DNA from: Hyaloscypha bicolor E
Taxonomy: Eukaryota > Ascomycota > Leotiomycetes > Helotiales > Hyaloscyphaceae
Assembly: GCF_002865645.1 (NCBI RefSeq)
Contig: NW_020194557.1
Coordinates: forward strand, 682,001-746,000
Length of the DNA: 64,000 bases
Direction of reading: 5' to 3'
Within the stretch, counting starts at the first letter, position 1. Each line of letters starts with the position of its first letter. The position numbers and the translations under genes were made by a program. A model generated the notes under the pieces. The model saw only the letters and a program-made list of their open reading frames with translations. It was not told where the DNA came from and did no database searches. This document shows, piece after piece, positions 1 through 9,785 of this stretch.

Positions 1-1440
1 AATATATATAAATTATTTAATAAAAATAATTTATTTATATTAAATAATATTTTTCTTTAATTTTTTCTAAATATAAAAATAAATTTTAATAAATCTTTTA
101 ATATTTTTAAAAAGTAAAAGCTATTATATTATATATAAAATAATTTAATAATTTAAGTTATTTATAAGTTTTTAAATTAAATTATTATTAAAAGTTAATA
201 TAAGTTTTCTTTAATATAAGATATTTATATAAGTTTATTTTAAGAGAAATCTTTAAATATAAAATAATAATTTCATATATATATAAAGGATTTTAATTAA
301 TATCTATTTTTATATAATCTTTTTTAAAAGAGCTTTCTAAAAACTTTATATTATTAAATATATTAAAAATATAAATTATTTTAATAAGGGTTTTAGTATT
401 CTAATATCTATTATATAATTAATAATATTTTTATAAATTAATAAAATAAAATTAAATATAATTTATAAATTTCTTATATTTTTTATTTTTCTTATATAAT
501 ATATTACTTAATTAATTTATAATAAACTTTTTTTAATTAATTTAATTTTATAAATTCTTAAATTTTAAATTTAATATAATTTCTTTAAAGTATTAAAATT
601 ATTAATTATATAAATATTAAAGTCTTAAATTTATTAATTATATATATTAATTATTTATATATATATAAGAACTTATATTTATAAATTAATTTATTTTTAT
701 TTTTTATTTCTAATAAAAACTATATAAAAGAATTAATTAAAATTTATAAAAAGTCTTTTTTAATTATAAAAGAAATAATATTATTCTTATAAAGCTTTCT
801 TAAATTTTTCTTTTTTTATATTCTTTTCTAAGCCTTATTTATATTATTATAGCTCTTATTTATATATATATAAAATTCTTTTTATAAATTCTTATAGCTT
901 TATTTATATATATAAAGCTTTTTTTTCTTTTTTATAAGCTTTTTTAAATCTTATTTATATTTATAAAATTCTTTTATAAACTATTATTTTCCTTATTTTT
1001 ATTTATAAGCTTTTTTAAGCTTTACTTACCTTTAAAAGTTCCTTATTAATTATACTTTATTTATAATTTCTTCTTAGCTTTTAATTATATTTATAAAGCT
1101 TTTTCTTTCTTTTTATAAATTATTATAGCTTTTTCTCTTACTTATAATTTCTTTTAAACTATTTTATAAGCTTATAAAGCTTCCTCTTTCCTTATATAAA
1201 CCCCTATAGTCTTACTCTATAATATATAAGAATTCGGCTTATAGTATAGCTAGCTAGACTAAAAGATTATAGTATTTACTATATAGTAAATATACCTAAT
1301 TATAATTAAATGGCTAGATTATAGTTATGTAACCGCAATTAACTATAAGCCACATACTAATACACGTTACATACTCTTACTTATAAAGCTCTCTCTTATA
1401 CCCGTAGAACTTCCCTTAAGCTCGCACGGCATGCAATATG
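1..1440. other. AT-rich RIP-degraded desert, no gene seen
   Basis: Almost pure A/T sequence with very few CA or TG dinucleotides. Between about 800 and 1200 there is a loose recurrence of ttataagctttt-like words, which suggests a very old degraded array or repeat, but no unit can be defined. No reading frame, TIR, LTR end or RNA gene could be recognised. Composition becomes slightly richer after about 1230, leading into the LTR-like repeat that follows. Confidence 0.7.
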
Positions 1441-1770
1441 CGAAAGTTTTAATATTCCTTACGTGACTTGTATTTTTAGGGAGTCCCGAGAGCTAGCCAG
1501 AGCCTTGAGAATTCCCCCCCGAGCTTTAAAAAATCGCAAGAAAAGCCCCTCGCATTCCAGAACTACTAAAATAGAGAGAAAGGCACTTGAGCTTCTCCTC
1601 TCTAATCCCTAGCTAAGCGCTAAGGATTTGGATGCAATCGCGTTCCGATATGCGATTTCCTAGAAGGGGGAGATTCTGGTATTCCTCACGTGACCCGTAT
1701 TTTTCAGGAAGCCCCGGGAGCCAACCGCTTAAGGGTAGTCCAAACGTAGCTCAATATAAAGAAGTGAAGG
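1441..1770 (+). repeat. LTR-like repeat, same family as 52715-53000
   Basis: This segment aligns almost end to end with 52715-53000, where the same succession of short words occurs (for example taatccctagct, aaggatttgga, ttccgatatgcgattcc). The second copy shows C-to-T/G-to-A changes at many positions, such as cacgtgaccc here against tatatgaccc there. The 52715 copy sits at the upstream edge of Gypsy-C, so I infer an LTR or 5' leader of that family. Inside this copy a stretch of about 48 bp is itself present twice (about 1452-1500 and 1679-1727), 227 bp apart. The precise ends are not known. The short open frame across it is not credible as a gene. Confidence 0.6.
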
Positions 1771-4700
1771 AAAATTATCTAGCTATCTTTAAGGCCCAGA
1801 TATATATTATAGCAGGAAAAATTAAAGATAATTTAAATAGAATCTAGTAAAACTATAAGTTTCTAGGCTCTTTTACTATTAGAACTAGTATAGAATACTA
1901 GTTTATTTGTATTATTAATAAATTAATAATAGTAAATAGGTTTGCTAATATAGAAAAAGAAATAAAGAAATAGCTATTGAGAAACTATATTAGAAAGAAT
2001 AGAAAAGACTTAATTATTTATTTTAAATTAAAAGTTACTTATTAAAAAATATCTATTAGAATTTATATAAAGAATCTAGTAAAAGAAATAGAAGAAAACT
2101 TACTATTAACTTCTTTAGAAAGTTAGACAGTTCTTTATTTAGCTCTTTAATTCTTTATATTATTAAATATCTACTTATAGAGAACTAGCTATAAAACTAT
2201 AGTCTATAATTCTATAAAACTAGATCCGGCTATATTTTAATTTATAAGACTTTAAAAGACTTCAGGTAGCCTATTACCGGTATAAAAAGCTATAGCCTAA
2301 ATAGTAGCCTAAATAACTCTTGTATTTATAGCCTATTAAGCTTATATAATAGTATAAGTACTATTAAAAAAATAATTAGATTAAGTAATATAGCTTATAG
2401 TAAAAGGAAATATAGAAGAAAGTAGTTATAGGGCTATTAGAATAGAAGAAGCCTGAAATAAAGCAGAAATAGTATTTAGTAGTTATATAATAATAATAAC
2501 TAGAGAAATAGATATAATAGATATTTCTATAAAAAAAAGATATAAAATAAAAATACTAAAAAGAGCTAGAAACTTAAAGTATTTCAGATATAAAGAGAGA
2601 GGCAGATATAGGCGGAATTCTAGAGCTATAAGATTTAAATCTACTAGTATTATTACTTTAGATAAGTAAAGTAATAACCTCTATATTATATTTATTATTA
2701 GTAAATTAATAGAACTTGTAATATTAAATATTATTATACTAGTATTTAGCTATAAGCTATATATTTTTAGGGCAGATTTTAAGAAATAGTAGTATTATTT
2801 TAAGAGATAAGAATTTAAGGATATAAAATATTTATATAGTAGAAAAACTTAATAATTCTATTAGTATTATTTTTAAAAGTAAAAAAGAGGTTTCAAAAAT
2901 AATATATTTAATAATAAATAATATATTTAATAATAAATAATATATTTAATAATAAATAATATATTTAATAATAAATAATATTTATTTTAATATATCTAGT
3001 TATTCTATAACTGGCTTATTTAATTATTCTATATTATTAGAAGTATTACTAATAAAGAGCTATTTCTGGGTGAAGTTCTGAACTATTAGAAATTATATAA
3101 GTATTCTTTTAGCCTATATATTACTTATATATTTTATATTTATTAGAATAAATTACTTAAGAATTCTATTTTATATAATAGTAGTATTATATTTACTAGT
3201 TAGCTTTTCGAACTCTTCTAATATTAGTAGCTATTCTAAGGCTATATATATTCGGACTATATATTAGAGCTAATAATAAGCTTAAATATATAATTAGTTA
3301 CTATTTCTATTAGTATTTCTTATATAAATATTAGCTATATTTATACTATAAAATATAAGCTTCTAATAATATTACTTTAGTATTTCTTTTAGTAGAAACT
3401 TATTAATATCTATATTAGTATATAAGTAAACTATTTATATAAAGCTATATAAGATTATATTACTTACTTTAAACTAAATAATTATTAAGAATTATATTAT
3501 AAATCTCTATATCTATAAGGTAATTCTAGTACTATATTTTGTCTAGAGGCCTTATATATAGTCTAAATAGCTTACCGGCTACTATATTAGGCCTAGATCT
3601 GTTTTTTTAATTCTATAAATATTTTATAAGTCTATAAACCTATATATTTTATTTTAAATCTATTATATATAAAGTACTAGTAAAATAATCCGGTTCTATA
3701 GATATTAATAATTATAACTTCTAATATAGGCTAGTTTCTAAAAGTAGTTCTATATATACTAATCGGAATTAGTTATATAATCCGGTACTATAATACTGAA
3801 TCTAATAGCTTTAATAAAAAGTAATATAATTATTAGTACCTAATATTTCCTTCTAATAATAGAAAGAATAAAAGGCAGATATAGGGAAATAGAATTGCTT
3901 ATATATTACTAGTATAGCTAGCTTTTCTAAAGCTTCTACTACCAGAATTCAATTCGCTAATTTTTAGTACTTTTTCTAGAAATAAAACAGTTCTCTATAT
4001 ATATAACTAACGGATTAGCTATCTGCAAGAATATAAAGTATATTTCAGTAATAAGAGAGAGTTTAGAGCCTTAATTAGCCCTAAAGAAATAAGAATAGTA
4101 GCCTATTTAAGTATAAATCTAAAGATACTACTATATAACCGAATAGATAGTTTAATTAGAGATTTCGATATATATTCAGATAATATTATATAAATAAGTA
4201 TTAATATAAATATATATCTCGATTTCAAATAGTAATAGCTTATTATATCTATTAATTAACTAAATTTAGTTTGGCCCAGATATAATATATTCTTTTTTCT
4301 TAAACTATATCTATTATATTTATAATATAATTACTTCAGAATTAAGAAGTTATAATATTATATATAAGCTCTTTCTATAGATAATAAAATATATTAATAA
4401 ATAAGGCTCTAATCTTTTAAGCTAGAATAAAACTATAAAGTATAAAAAGGCTAACCGGATTATTAGTAAACCTTATTAATAGAAGTATATATATAAATAC
4501 TACTATTTATAACCTATAACCTATCTATTATTTAGCTTATTCTATAGTATTATAAATAGTTATTTATTTACTACTTATCTATTTATTATAATTATATAGT
4601 AGATAAGACCAAGCTTCTTATATATATAAATAACTCTAGTAATTAAAGCTATATAGCTATAATTCTTAAGATCCTCAAATATTTTCTTATCTATATCTCC

Positions 4701-4990
4701 CAGATAATATAGAATTATAATCTATATATAAAGAAAAGATATATTTACTATTTGAGTATATACTTGAATATTCTATTCTTATAGTTAGTATTTAATTATA
4801 TAAGTATTAATATTAATTTTCTATAAATCTTTTAATCTTATTATAATTATTTTATAAAAAATATTTATATAAGCCTATTTAATAATAGTATTATAATATA
4901 GTAAAAGATTTATAAAGTATTATAATATTTTAATATAATTAAATAAGATATTAATAGTATTAATATATTATAAGTTCAGGCTATATATTA
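1771..4990 (+). mobile_element. Unclassified RIP-mutated retroelement body
   Basis: Follows the LTR-like repeat directly and reads as a former coding element on the plus strand. Between about 1830 and 2130 a frame stays open except for TAA/TAG and is rich in Lys/Glu/Leu, as a gag would be. I could not find RT, RNase H or integrase motifs, and after about 2900 the reading becomes unclear. It may be the body of an element using the 1441 LTR-like repeat, or several fragments. CpA is almost absent throughout. No intact gene. Confidence 0.35.
2901..2976. repeat. Tandem repeat, 4 copies of 19 bp
   Basis: The unit aatatatttaataataaat is repeated four times without a mismatch, followed by a partial fifth copy. 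Perfect identity inside otherwise decayed DNA suggests the array expanded by slippage after RIP. No function implied. Confidence 0.9.
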
Positions 4991-5041
4991 CTATTACGAA
5001 GCACTTTTAGTAATATAAGTGCTAAATTATTAGAGTAATAG
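4991..5041. repeat. Nested palindrome at the edge of the non-RIP island
   Basis: An outer inverted repeat ctattac (4991-4997) / gtaatag (5035-5041) encloses an inner one agcactt (5000-5006) / aagtgct (5017-5023). It lies within about 10 bp of the switch from AT-rich DNA to normal composition. It could be the end of a small inverted-repeat element or simply an element terminus. No partner copy was found in the window. Confidence 0.6.
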
Positions 5042-5082
5042 TGAGGTATACCCTAAAAATAGAGGGGCAGGCACGTACGGTT

Positions 5083-5123
5083 ATCAGAAATCAGAAAATC
5101 AGAAATCGAAAATCAGAAAATCA
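5083..5123. repeat. Short irregular tandem repeat (atcagaaa-type)
   Basis: Five loosely repeated units of 8-10 bp (atcagaaa, atcagaaa, atcagaaa, atcgaaa, atcagaaa with small variation) at the start of the GC-normal island. Short simple repeats of this kind often sit at fungal retroposon 3' ends, but no element could be defined here. Confidence 0.7.
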
Positions 5124-5157
5124 AATCTCGCTTCTCGGTTTTGTCGACTAGCTAGCT

Positions 5158-5480
5158 GTGGGCCTCAGTAGGCTCGCAGAGAGAAGGCAAAGGTATGTAT
5201 GGGATATACTAGGACCTGTTGGTGATTATGTCAGGAGTCTTGCTAGGATTCAGCAAATGCACCAAACCAAATTGTCGTTTTCGAAATTGTTTCCGCCCGA
5301 TCATCGACCTTCTCTCGAGTGGTGTTGGCTTTGGTTTAGAGTCTTTGCGGCCCATCCGTGGCTGCAAAAATGTCTCCATCGAGGTCATCGAGTTCGGTTC
5401 GAGCGTTACTGACCTGGTCCTGGATCTCTTCCAGCTCATCCATCATCCCCGCCGCAAGTTCCGCAAGTAAACAGCTATTG
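5158..5480 (-). pseudogene. Broken coding fragment, unknown coiled-coil protein
   Basis: On the minus strand one frame from about 5480 downwards reads as a convincing acidic heptad-rich segment (MMDELEEIQDQVSNARTEL, then DDLDGDIFAATD). A single TAA interrupts it, after which the same frame continues with KVDDRAETISKTTIWFGAF before further stops. Length, amino-acid content and the isolated stop suggest a remnant of a real protein. A plus-strand frame of 84 codons over the same bases has poor composition and is probably a shadow. The family is not recognised. The stop could in principle lie in a short intron, but no good splice sites were seen. Confidence 0.3.
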
Positions 5481-6572
5481 AGCTCGTATTGGGCTGATTC
5501 CTAAACATAGAGGAACAGGTCTAAGGACCCGGAACCGATAATAGCGCTGATGCTGAAACGGCGGGCAAGAGCAAACGGTACCTCTTGTGAAGTTTGGACC
5601 TGAAGAGAACCATCGCTTACCGCAAAGCAGTCATTCGTCGACTCCGCGACAGGGCGACAACAGACGCGAGGCGAGTCTCCCAGCTGGAGGCGCGTACTGG
5701 CAACAGTTGATACAGAGGCCAGCCATGCCATACGTACTGGCGATGGAGGATGTCCAGCAATCTTCGAGTAAAGTGTAGACCAGTAAGATGAGCGGAAGGA
5801 GGAGACATCCCTAAAATAGATCTAGAAGTCGCTAATGAGTAAGCTCCGCTAGGCTCATTGCTCGGATTTGAAAAAACTGTGATGCCGCTCGGGTCACTGG
5901 CACCGTTCCCCTTTCCGACTTACGAACTCGTTCCGAATCAGTAACCGCGTGAGGCAGAACCGACCTCATTATCAGATGCGGTATTCGGGCTCATAACCGG
6001 CGGGAAAAGAGGCCATATGGTATTTGGACCGCGACTTTGGAGTTGAGGCGGATGTTCTAACATGAGGGTGTTGAGAGTGTCGGCATCCGCGGATATACTG
6101 TGGTGGGAGAATTGAAGGTGGGGCTAGCGTCTATCAACTGTCAGTTTGCCCCTAGCCCAAGAGTTGTAGCTGACTCACTCCTATATTGTCTATTGTGCAA
6201 CTTCCACCCACATACATTCAGCCAGCAGGTTTAATTTAGCGCTCTTTGCCGTTTTCTTCCCCAAAATTCCTTATACTGAGGAGCAGGGGAAACCAAAACT
6301 CTAAAATGCATTGGGATAATGGTCTCCACACCCCCATAGGGTGATTATTGTTGGCTCCAGTATCGATAAGTGGGCTAGAGCCCATTCATCACGGACAGAA
6401 TATCTTCCTTTGACAGAGCCTTGATTCTCTCGTCTACAAGAACAAGGTCGTCCCTGTTCGACTATGTGGTCATCCATCACCGCAGTCTTGTGCGCTTTAA
6501 ATAAAAATTTCGAAAGTTGAGGTACACGGATATACGTCCAAAGGGTAAGCTCTAAAGAGGTTGGTAAAAGGT
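5481..6572. other. Non-coding or unrecognised part of the island
   Basis: Composition is normal (about equal bases, CpA present), so this stretch escaped RIP. Several short open frames occur on both strands around 5500-5810 and 6301-6733. They overlap each other and none shows a motif or a believable amino-acid profile. A small hairpin with gggctag/ctagccc arms sits near 6121-6161. The 124-codon minus frame at 6301-6675 runs straight through the inverted repeat at 6573 and is considered spurious. I see no supported gene. Confidence 0.5.
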
Positions 6573-6619
6573 GAGGTACACGTTGGACATATATCGGAAA
6601 TACGTCCAACGTGCACCTC
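6573..6619. repeat. Inverted repeat / hairpin, 16-bp arms
   Basis: gaggtacacgttggac (6573-6588) and gtccaacgtgcacctc (6604-6619) are inverted copies with one mismatch, separated by a 15-nt spacer. A third, partial copy of one arm (gaggtacacggatatacgtcc) occurs about 60 bp upstream near 6519-6540. The cluster looks like terminal repeats of a small inverted-repeat element or its excision remnant. It lies just beyond the 3' end of the DUF3445 pseudogene. Confidence 0.75.
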
Positions 6620-6759
6620 TTGATGTTGACGCCAGCGTAAAGAGAAAAGAAAAGAACGCCACTGCAAAAAAACATCAGACAACAGAGTCAAATGCCGAAA
6701 TGCCATCTCCCGAACCACAGACAAGTCATCCAAACAACCAGTTTCAATCTACGCGGATC

Positions 6760-7835
6760 TCTAACTCACCGCAAATTCAATACGGATACGCCGCACCTCA
6801 TCCTCCATGTAGAGGTCTAGCTCATTCGCCACCTGCTCCCTATGCTTTCCATCCAAATACTCCAGCAACACCTCCTCATACATCTCCTTCCCCTTATACC
6901 GACTAACATTATCCCCCCAACTCCTAACCGCGCTCGCCAGTCTTCGGGGCACATAATATTCCTACACAATCTCCGTAATCGGATGAAAATACGTGCGGAT
7001 GGCAAACACCACGCCCCCACTGCGCAGCAGCCTGCGTAGTGTTTGCTGAATGGACCGGAAGTAGTAGTGTTCGACTACCTTGTTTTTCTCGGCGGTGAAC
7101 CAGCCTACGGTCCCCTCCTCGCCGTCTTCCGGGCCAATAGATAAGGACCAGGCTAGCGAATCGTCGACTTGGATGAAGTAGTTATTCTATTTATTCGTGT
7201 CACCATTAGCGCGTCTGCAGTTACACGGATATCTGAAAATCAAGAGGCCGGGGAAAAATCGAGAAGGGCGAGACTTATACGCTATATAGGCCCGCTAGGC
7301 TATACGCGACGAAAGAAATTCATCATCCCCTTCTCAAGTTTCTCCTTAAAACCCGGCATATCACCCGAGGTATGAATCTCACTCAACGGTATACCCAGCT
7401 TATCCTGCAGCTTCCAAAAGCCAGTTCATAGAATAGCGCCAGCAAGTATAATACTGCCCGCCCTCCTTCTTAAATATGATAGTAAGGTCATCCTATACCA
7501 TGCGAGCGGCCATTTGCATCGGATCCTCAGTCAGCGGGCGCTCGACGATATTGAAGCTCTCGCCCGTTAGCACGTTATTTATGCCGACAGGGGTGCGCTC
7601 ATAGCGAGGGGTAGCGCTCCGGGAGGTAGGCGCAGAATTCCTACAGTAGCTCGACGGCGCCGTCGAAGGCCGCGGGGTCTGTGTGGCAGCATTTGGGCCC
7701 GCGCTCGATGATGCGGGCGGCCTTGTCGGCGTGGTATTTCGGGTAGTGGTTGTCGAGCTCTGATGGCGTTTACTTTCGTACTGAGTATCCGCAGGCGTAC
7801 GCAGGTGTGCGCGGGCTAGCATTAGCGTCCGCGGG
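6760..7835 (-). pseudogene. DUF3445 / HODM alpha-subunit-like protein, decayed
   Basis: Reading the minus strand downwards from about 7835 gives, across three frames, blocks typical of the fungal DUF3445 family (haem-dependent oxidative N-demethylase alpha-subunit-like). In order these are LDNHYPKYHADKAARIIERG; a block with AAFDGAVELL, then a stop, then CAYLPERYPSL; NVLTGESFNIVERPLTEDP; KLQDKLGIPLSEIHTSGDMP; EKLEKGMMNFFRRV; NNYFIQVDDSLAWSLSIGPE; QTLRRLLRSGGVVFAIRTYF; and SAVRSWGDNVSRYKGKEMYE. Family members are oxidoreductase-like and use a bound haem, as known from bacterial homologues. Lesions include an in-frame TAG after VELL, a frameshift after RYPSL, a TAG after AARMV, another frameshift, and a scrambled segment of about 120 bp around 7200-7310. 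Several lesions are indels, so the decay is not purely RIP. No intact start or end is seen. Confidence 0.75.
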
Positions 7836-7892
7836 CGCGCTCTAGCCTATTTAAGCTCTCGCTAGAGCCTTAGAGCTGTACGCTAGCCAGAA

Positions 7893-8042
7893 ATGGACTT
7901 TTTGTGCCAAGACTTTGATTTCGCAGTGAATGCTGCAATTTTTGGCCTGGGTGCCTTACTTTGTACGGTAGTAGGACAACTTCTTTTCGCTAAAGCTACA
8001 AGAAGCATAAGAAGCTTAGAGCGAAACCGGGCTTATAAGTAA
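7893..8042 (+). CDS. Small ORF with one membrane helix, unknown
   Basis: A 49-codon frame starts at ATG 7893 and ends at TAA 8042. The predicted peptide has an acidic N-terminus (MDFLCQDFDF), a hydrophobic stretch of about 20 residues with small residues (AAIFGLGALLCTVV), and a basic tail (KATRSIRSLERNRAYK), so it could be a single-pass membrane peptide. It lies between the DUF3445 pseudogene and the DUF6594 gene. No family is recognised. It may be an exon or remnant of a larger gene; given its length, expression is doubtful. Confidence 0.3.
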   Translation: MDFLCQDFDFAVNAAIFGLGALLCTVVGQLLFAKATRSIRSLERNRAYK

Positions 8043-8678
8043 CGATTACACTATTAGAGATAAATTATTTATTAAATAAAGCTTAGAATTAAGGGTAGAG
8101 ATAATTATAAGTAAGATGTCTAAAGTACAAGAAGAGCAGCTATTTATGCTTGCTTAAGGAAGCTAACTCCATTAGGATGATTAGAATGATTCACGTGATG
8201 CCCAATTGACACGCTAGCATGGCTCCAAACCTTCCTTCTGACAGAATATGAACCTCACTACATTCTCGATGAAGAAAATTGGGAGCATGTAAAATGCAGC
8301 CTTTCCTTGACGCCTCGCGCACGCACGTCCTCGGTCGTACAATTTGGCTTCCGAATCTTTCCTTCGTTCTGGAGAAATTCCAGAGGCGGTGGGGAGAACA
8401 CCGTTTTGTTGAAGCGAAAAGTAAAATAGTCAGCGGATACCCTGTAATGTATATGTTTGGATGTTCAAATTTATCTGAATTTCACTCCTGAGGTATCTTT
8501 GATCAAAATACCAGATTTCATGTCATGCAGGCAATTTCATTAGCCTGCAGGCAGAAAATACCGCAGCCTCGTGAGTCGTGGCAAGGTGGTATAGGCTGAC
8601 TTCTTCGAGGCTTGTAAAAGTCAAAACCTCGTGGGAACAAAATCCAAACTTCGTACTAGCAAGCGCTAAATACCAAAA
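8043..8678. other. Intergenic region upstream of the DUF6594 gene
   Basis: About 640 bp of fairly normal composition, AT-richer near 8043-8110. It should hold the promoter of the 8679 gene, but no clear TATA box or known operator could be assigned. A CACGTGAT word occurs at 8192-8199. A 70-codon open frame (8279-8491) has no recognisable feature and is treated as chance. Confidence 0.5.
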
Positions 8679-9563
8679 ATGTCGAATGCTAATACTCTTG
8701 TTGAAGGCTATCCTCGACTGGCCGCTCAGATGGGCCATTATCCCGAGACTGGTATCTATCGCCGATTCGCTTCCCTCAATTCACAGAATTTGCTTTACCT
8801 TCAGGCTGAGCTTGTCCATCTTGAGAAGAAAGTTCGACAATTAGAGACTGCTGCTAGTCGAGAGCAAGGTGGCAACAAATATTTGTATGCCAAAGACTGG
8901 TATTGGCTGAAAGTTTCAGCGGAAGACGGCGAAAATGAGCTGTGGCAAACGGTACAGGAGACCAAGGCAAAATTGAAGGAGTACAGTGCGCTTTTTAGCC
9001 TGTTCACAAACGATTTCGGTCCATTTGCTAAGGCATTTACAGACGATGCACTCCTTCAGCAAGTGACTCTGTCGGCATTGCCAGAGCCAAACGCATATAG
9101 TCTCCGAACTTTACGTCACTGGCTCCAAGAGAGAAGCCTCGGAAACCTTGCTCTGATTGGCGAGGACTCAAAAGTATGGGGTGCTGCTAGTGAGCCTCTC
9201 AATCATGCCTCTGACTTGATTGTCATCAGGGGGCAACCGACCATAGATCGATTCTCGAAATGGTTCGTCGAAAGGTTTCTCGTCTGGTTTCACCGTCGCT
9301 TCTGGCATCAAGTAAAACAGCTGAATGATATTGAGTCGGGAATGGCAGTCTACGAGGACGAGAATCTCATACGATATACATCGCATGCTACTACTATTGT
9401 TGCATCTTTATTACCCGTTATATCTACTATTATTTTATACCGAGTTCAAGATATTGGGTTACGGCTTGGCATTACCGCTATATTCACTTTCATTTTCGTT
9501 TTCTGCCTTGCTTTCTTTACAGATGCACAAGCACCTGAGATATTCGCAGCTACTGCCGCGTAA
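8679..9563 (+). CDS. DUF6594 family membrane protein
   Basis: Single-exon frame of 294 codons with adenines before the ATG, the best-supported gene of the window. The N-terminus has the family signature GYPRLAA (residues 10-16), followed by IYRRFASLN and NLLYLQAELVHLEKKVRQLE, a helical, probably coiled region. The middle part is soluble and helical. Two hydrophobic segments lie at about 237-257 (IVASLLPVISTIILY) and 261-281 (GITAIFTFIFVFCLAFF), and the protein ends in EIFAATAA. In DUF6594 proteins this motif is usually followed by about 10 more hydrophobic residues (a third helix); here a TAA ends the frame right after AATAA, so the last membrane helix is probably missing. DUF6594 proteins are common in ascomycete accessory gene sets and have no established biochemical role. 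Codon content is normal with no RIP stops. Whether the short C-terminus is tolerated is unknown. Confidence 0.85.
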   Translation: MSNANTLVEGYPRLAAQMGHYPETGIYRRFASLNSQNLLYLQAELVHLEKKVRQLETAASREQGGNKYLYAKDWYWLKVSAEDGENELWQTVQETKAKLKEYSALFSLFTNDFGPFAKAFTDDALLQQVTLSALPEPNAYSLRTLRHWLQERSLGNLALIGEDSKVWGAASEPLNHASDLIVIRGQPTIDRFSKWFVERFLVWFHRRFWHQVKQLNDIESGMAVYEDENLIRYTSHATTIVASLLPVISTIILYRVQDIGLRLGITAIFTFIFVFCLAFFTDAQAPEIFAATAA

Positions 9564-9785
9564 GCAATATTCAACAAAGCCAAGTATAAATTGCATTGCT
9601 AATTGATATCAAATTAGATTCTCCGCTGTCCAGGTGGTTTTCATCTCAGGGAATGGACTGCCGGTTTCTCATTGAAAGGTTGATAAATCAGCTGCATGAA
9701 CCAAACGAAGAGGAACATTTGGAAAAGGGAATTGGCGCCCATGCTGAGAACTTTTGGACTTGACCATGATGGTTTGCTATCCAGC

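Noticed and set aside
1632..1847. 71-codon plus-strand frame
   Set aside because: It runs through the LTR-like repeat and into RIP-mutated DNA; the homologous segment at 52900-53000 has no corresponding frame.
5501..5808. Overlapping frames of 63-76 codons on both strands
   Set aside because: They overlap each other, lack motifs and have Ser/Arg-rich compositions typical of antisense or random frames.
6301..6675. 124-codon minus-strand frame
   Set aside because: It crosses the inverted repeat at 6573-6619 and shows no family signature; the hairpin is the more likely feature.
7493..7822. 109-codon minus-strand frame read as a separate gene
   Set aside because: Only its last part is one of the three frames of the DUF3445 remnant (NVLTGESFNIVERPLTEDP); the Thr/Ser/Pro-rich beginning is a shifted reading of the same pseudogene.
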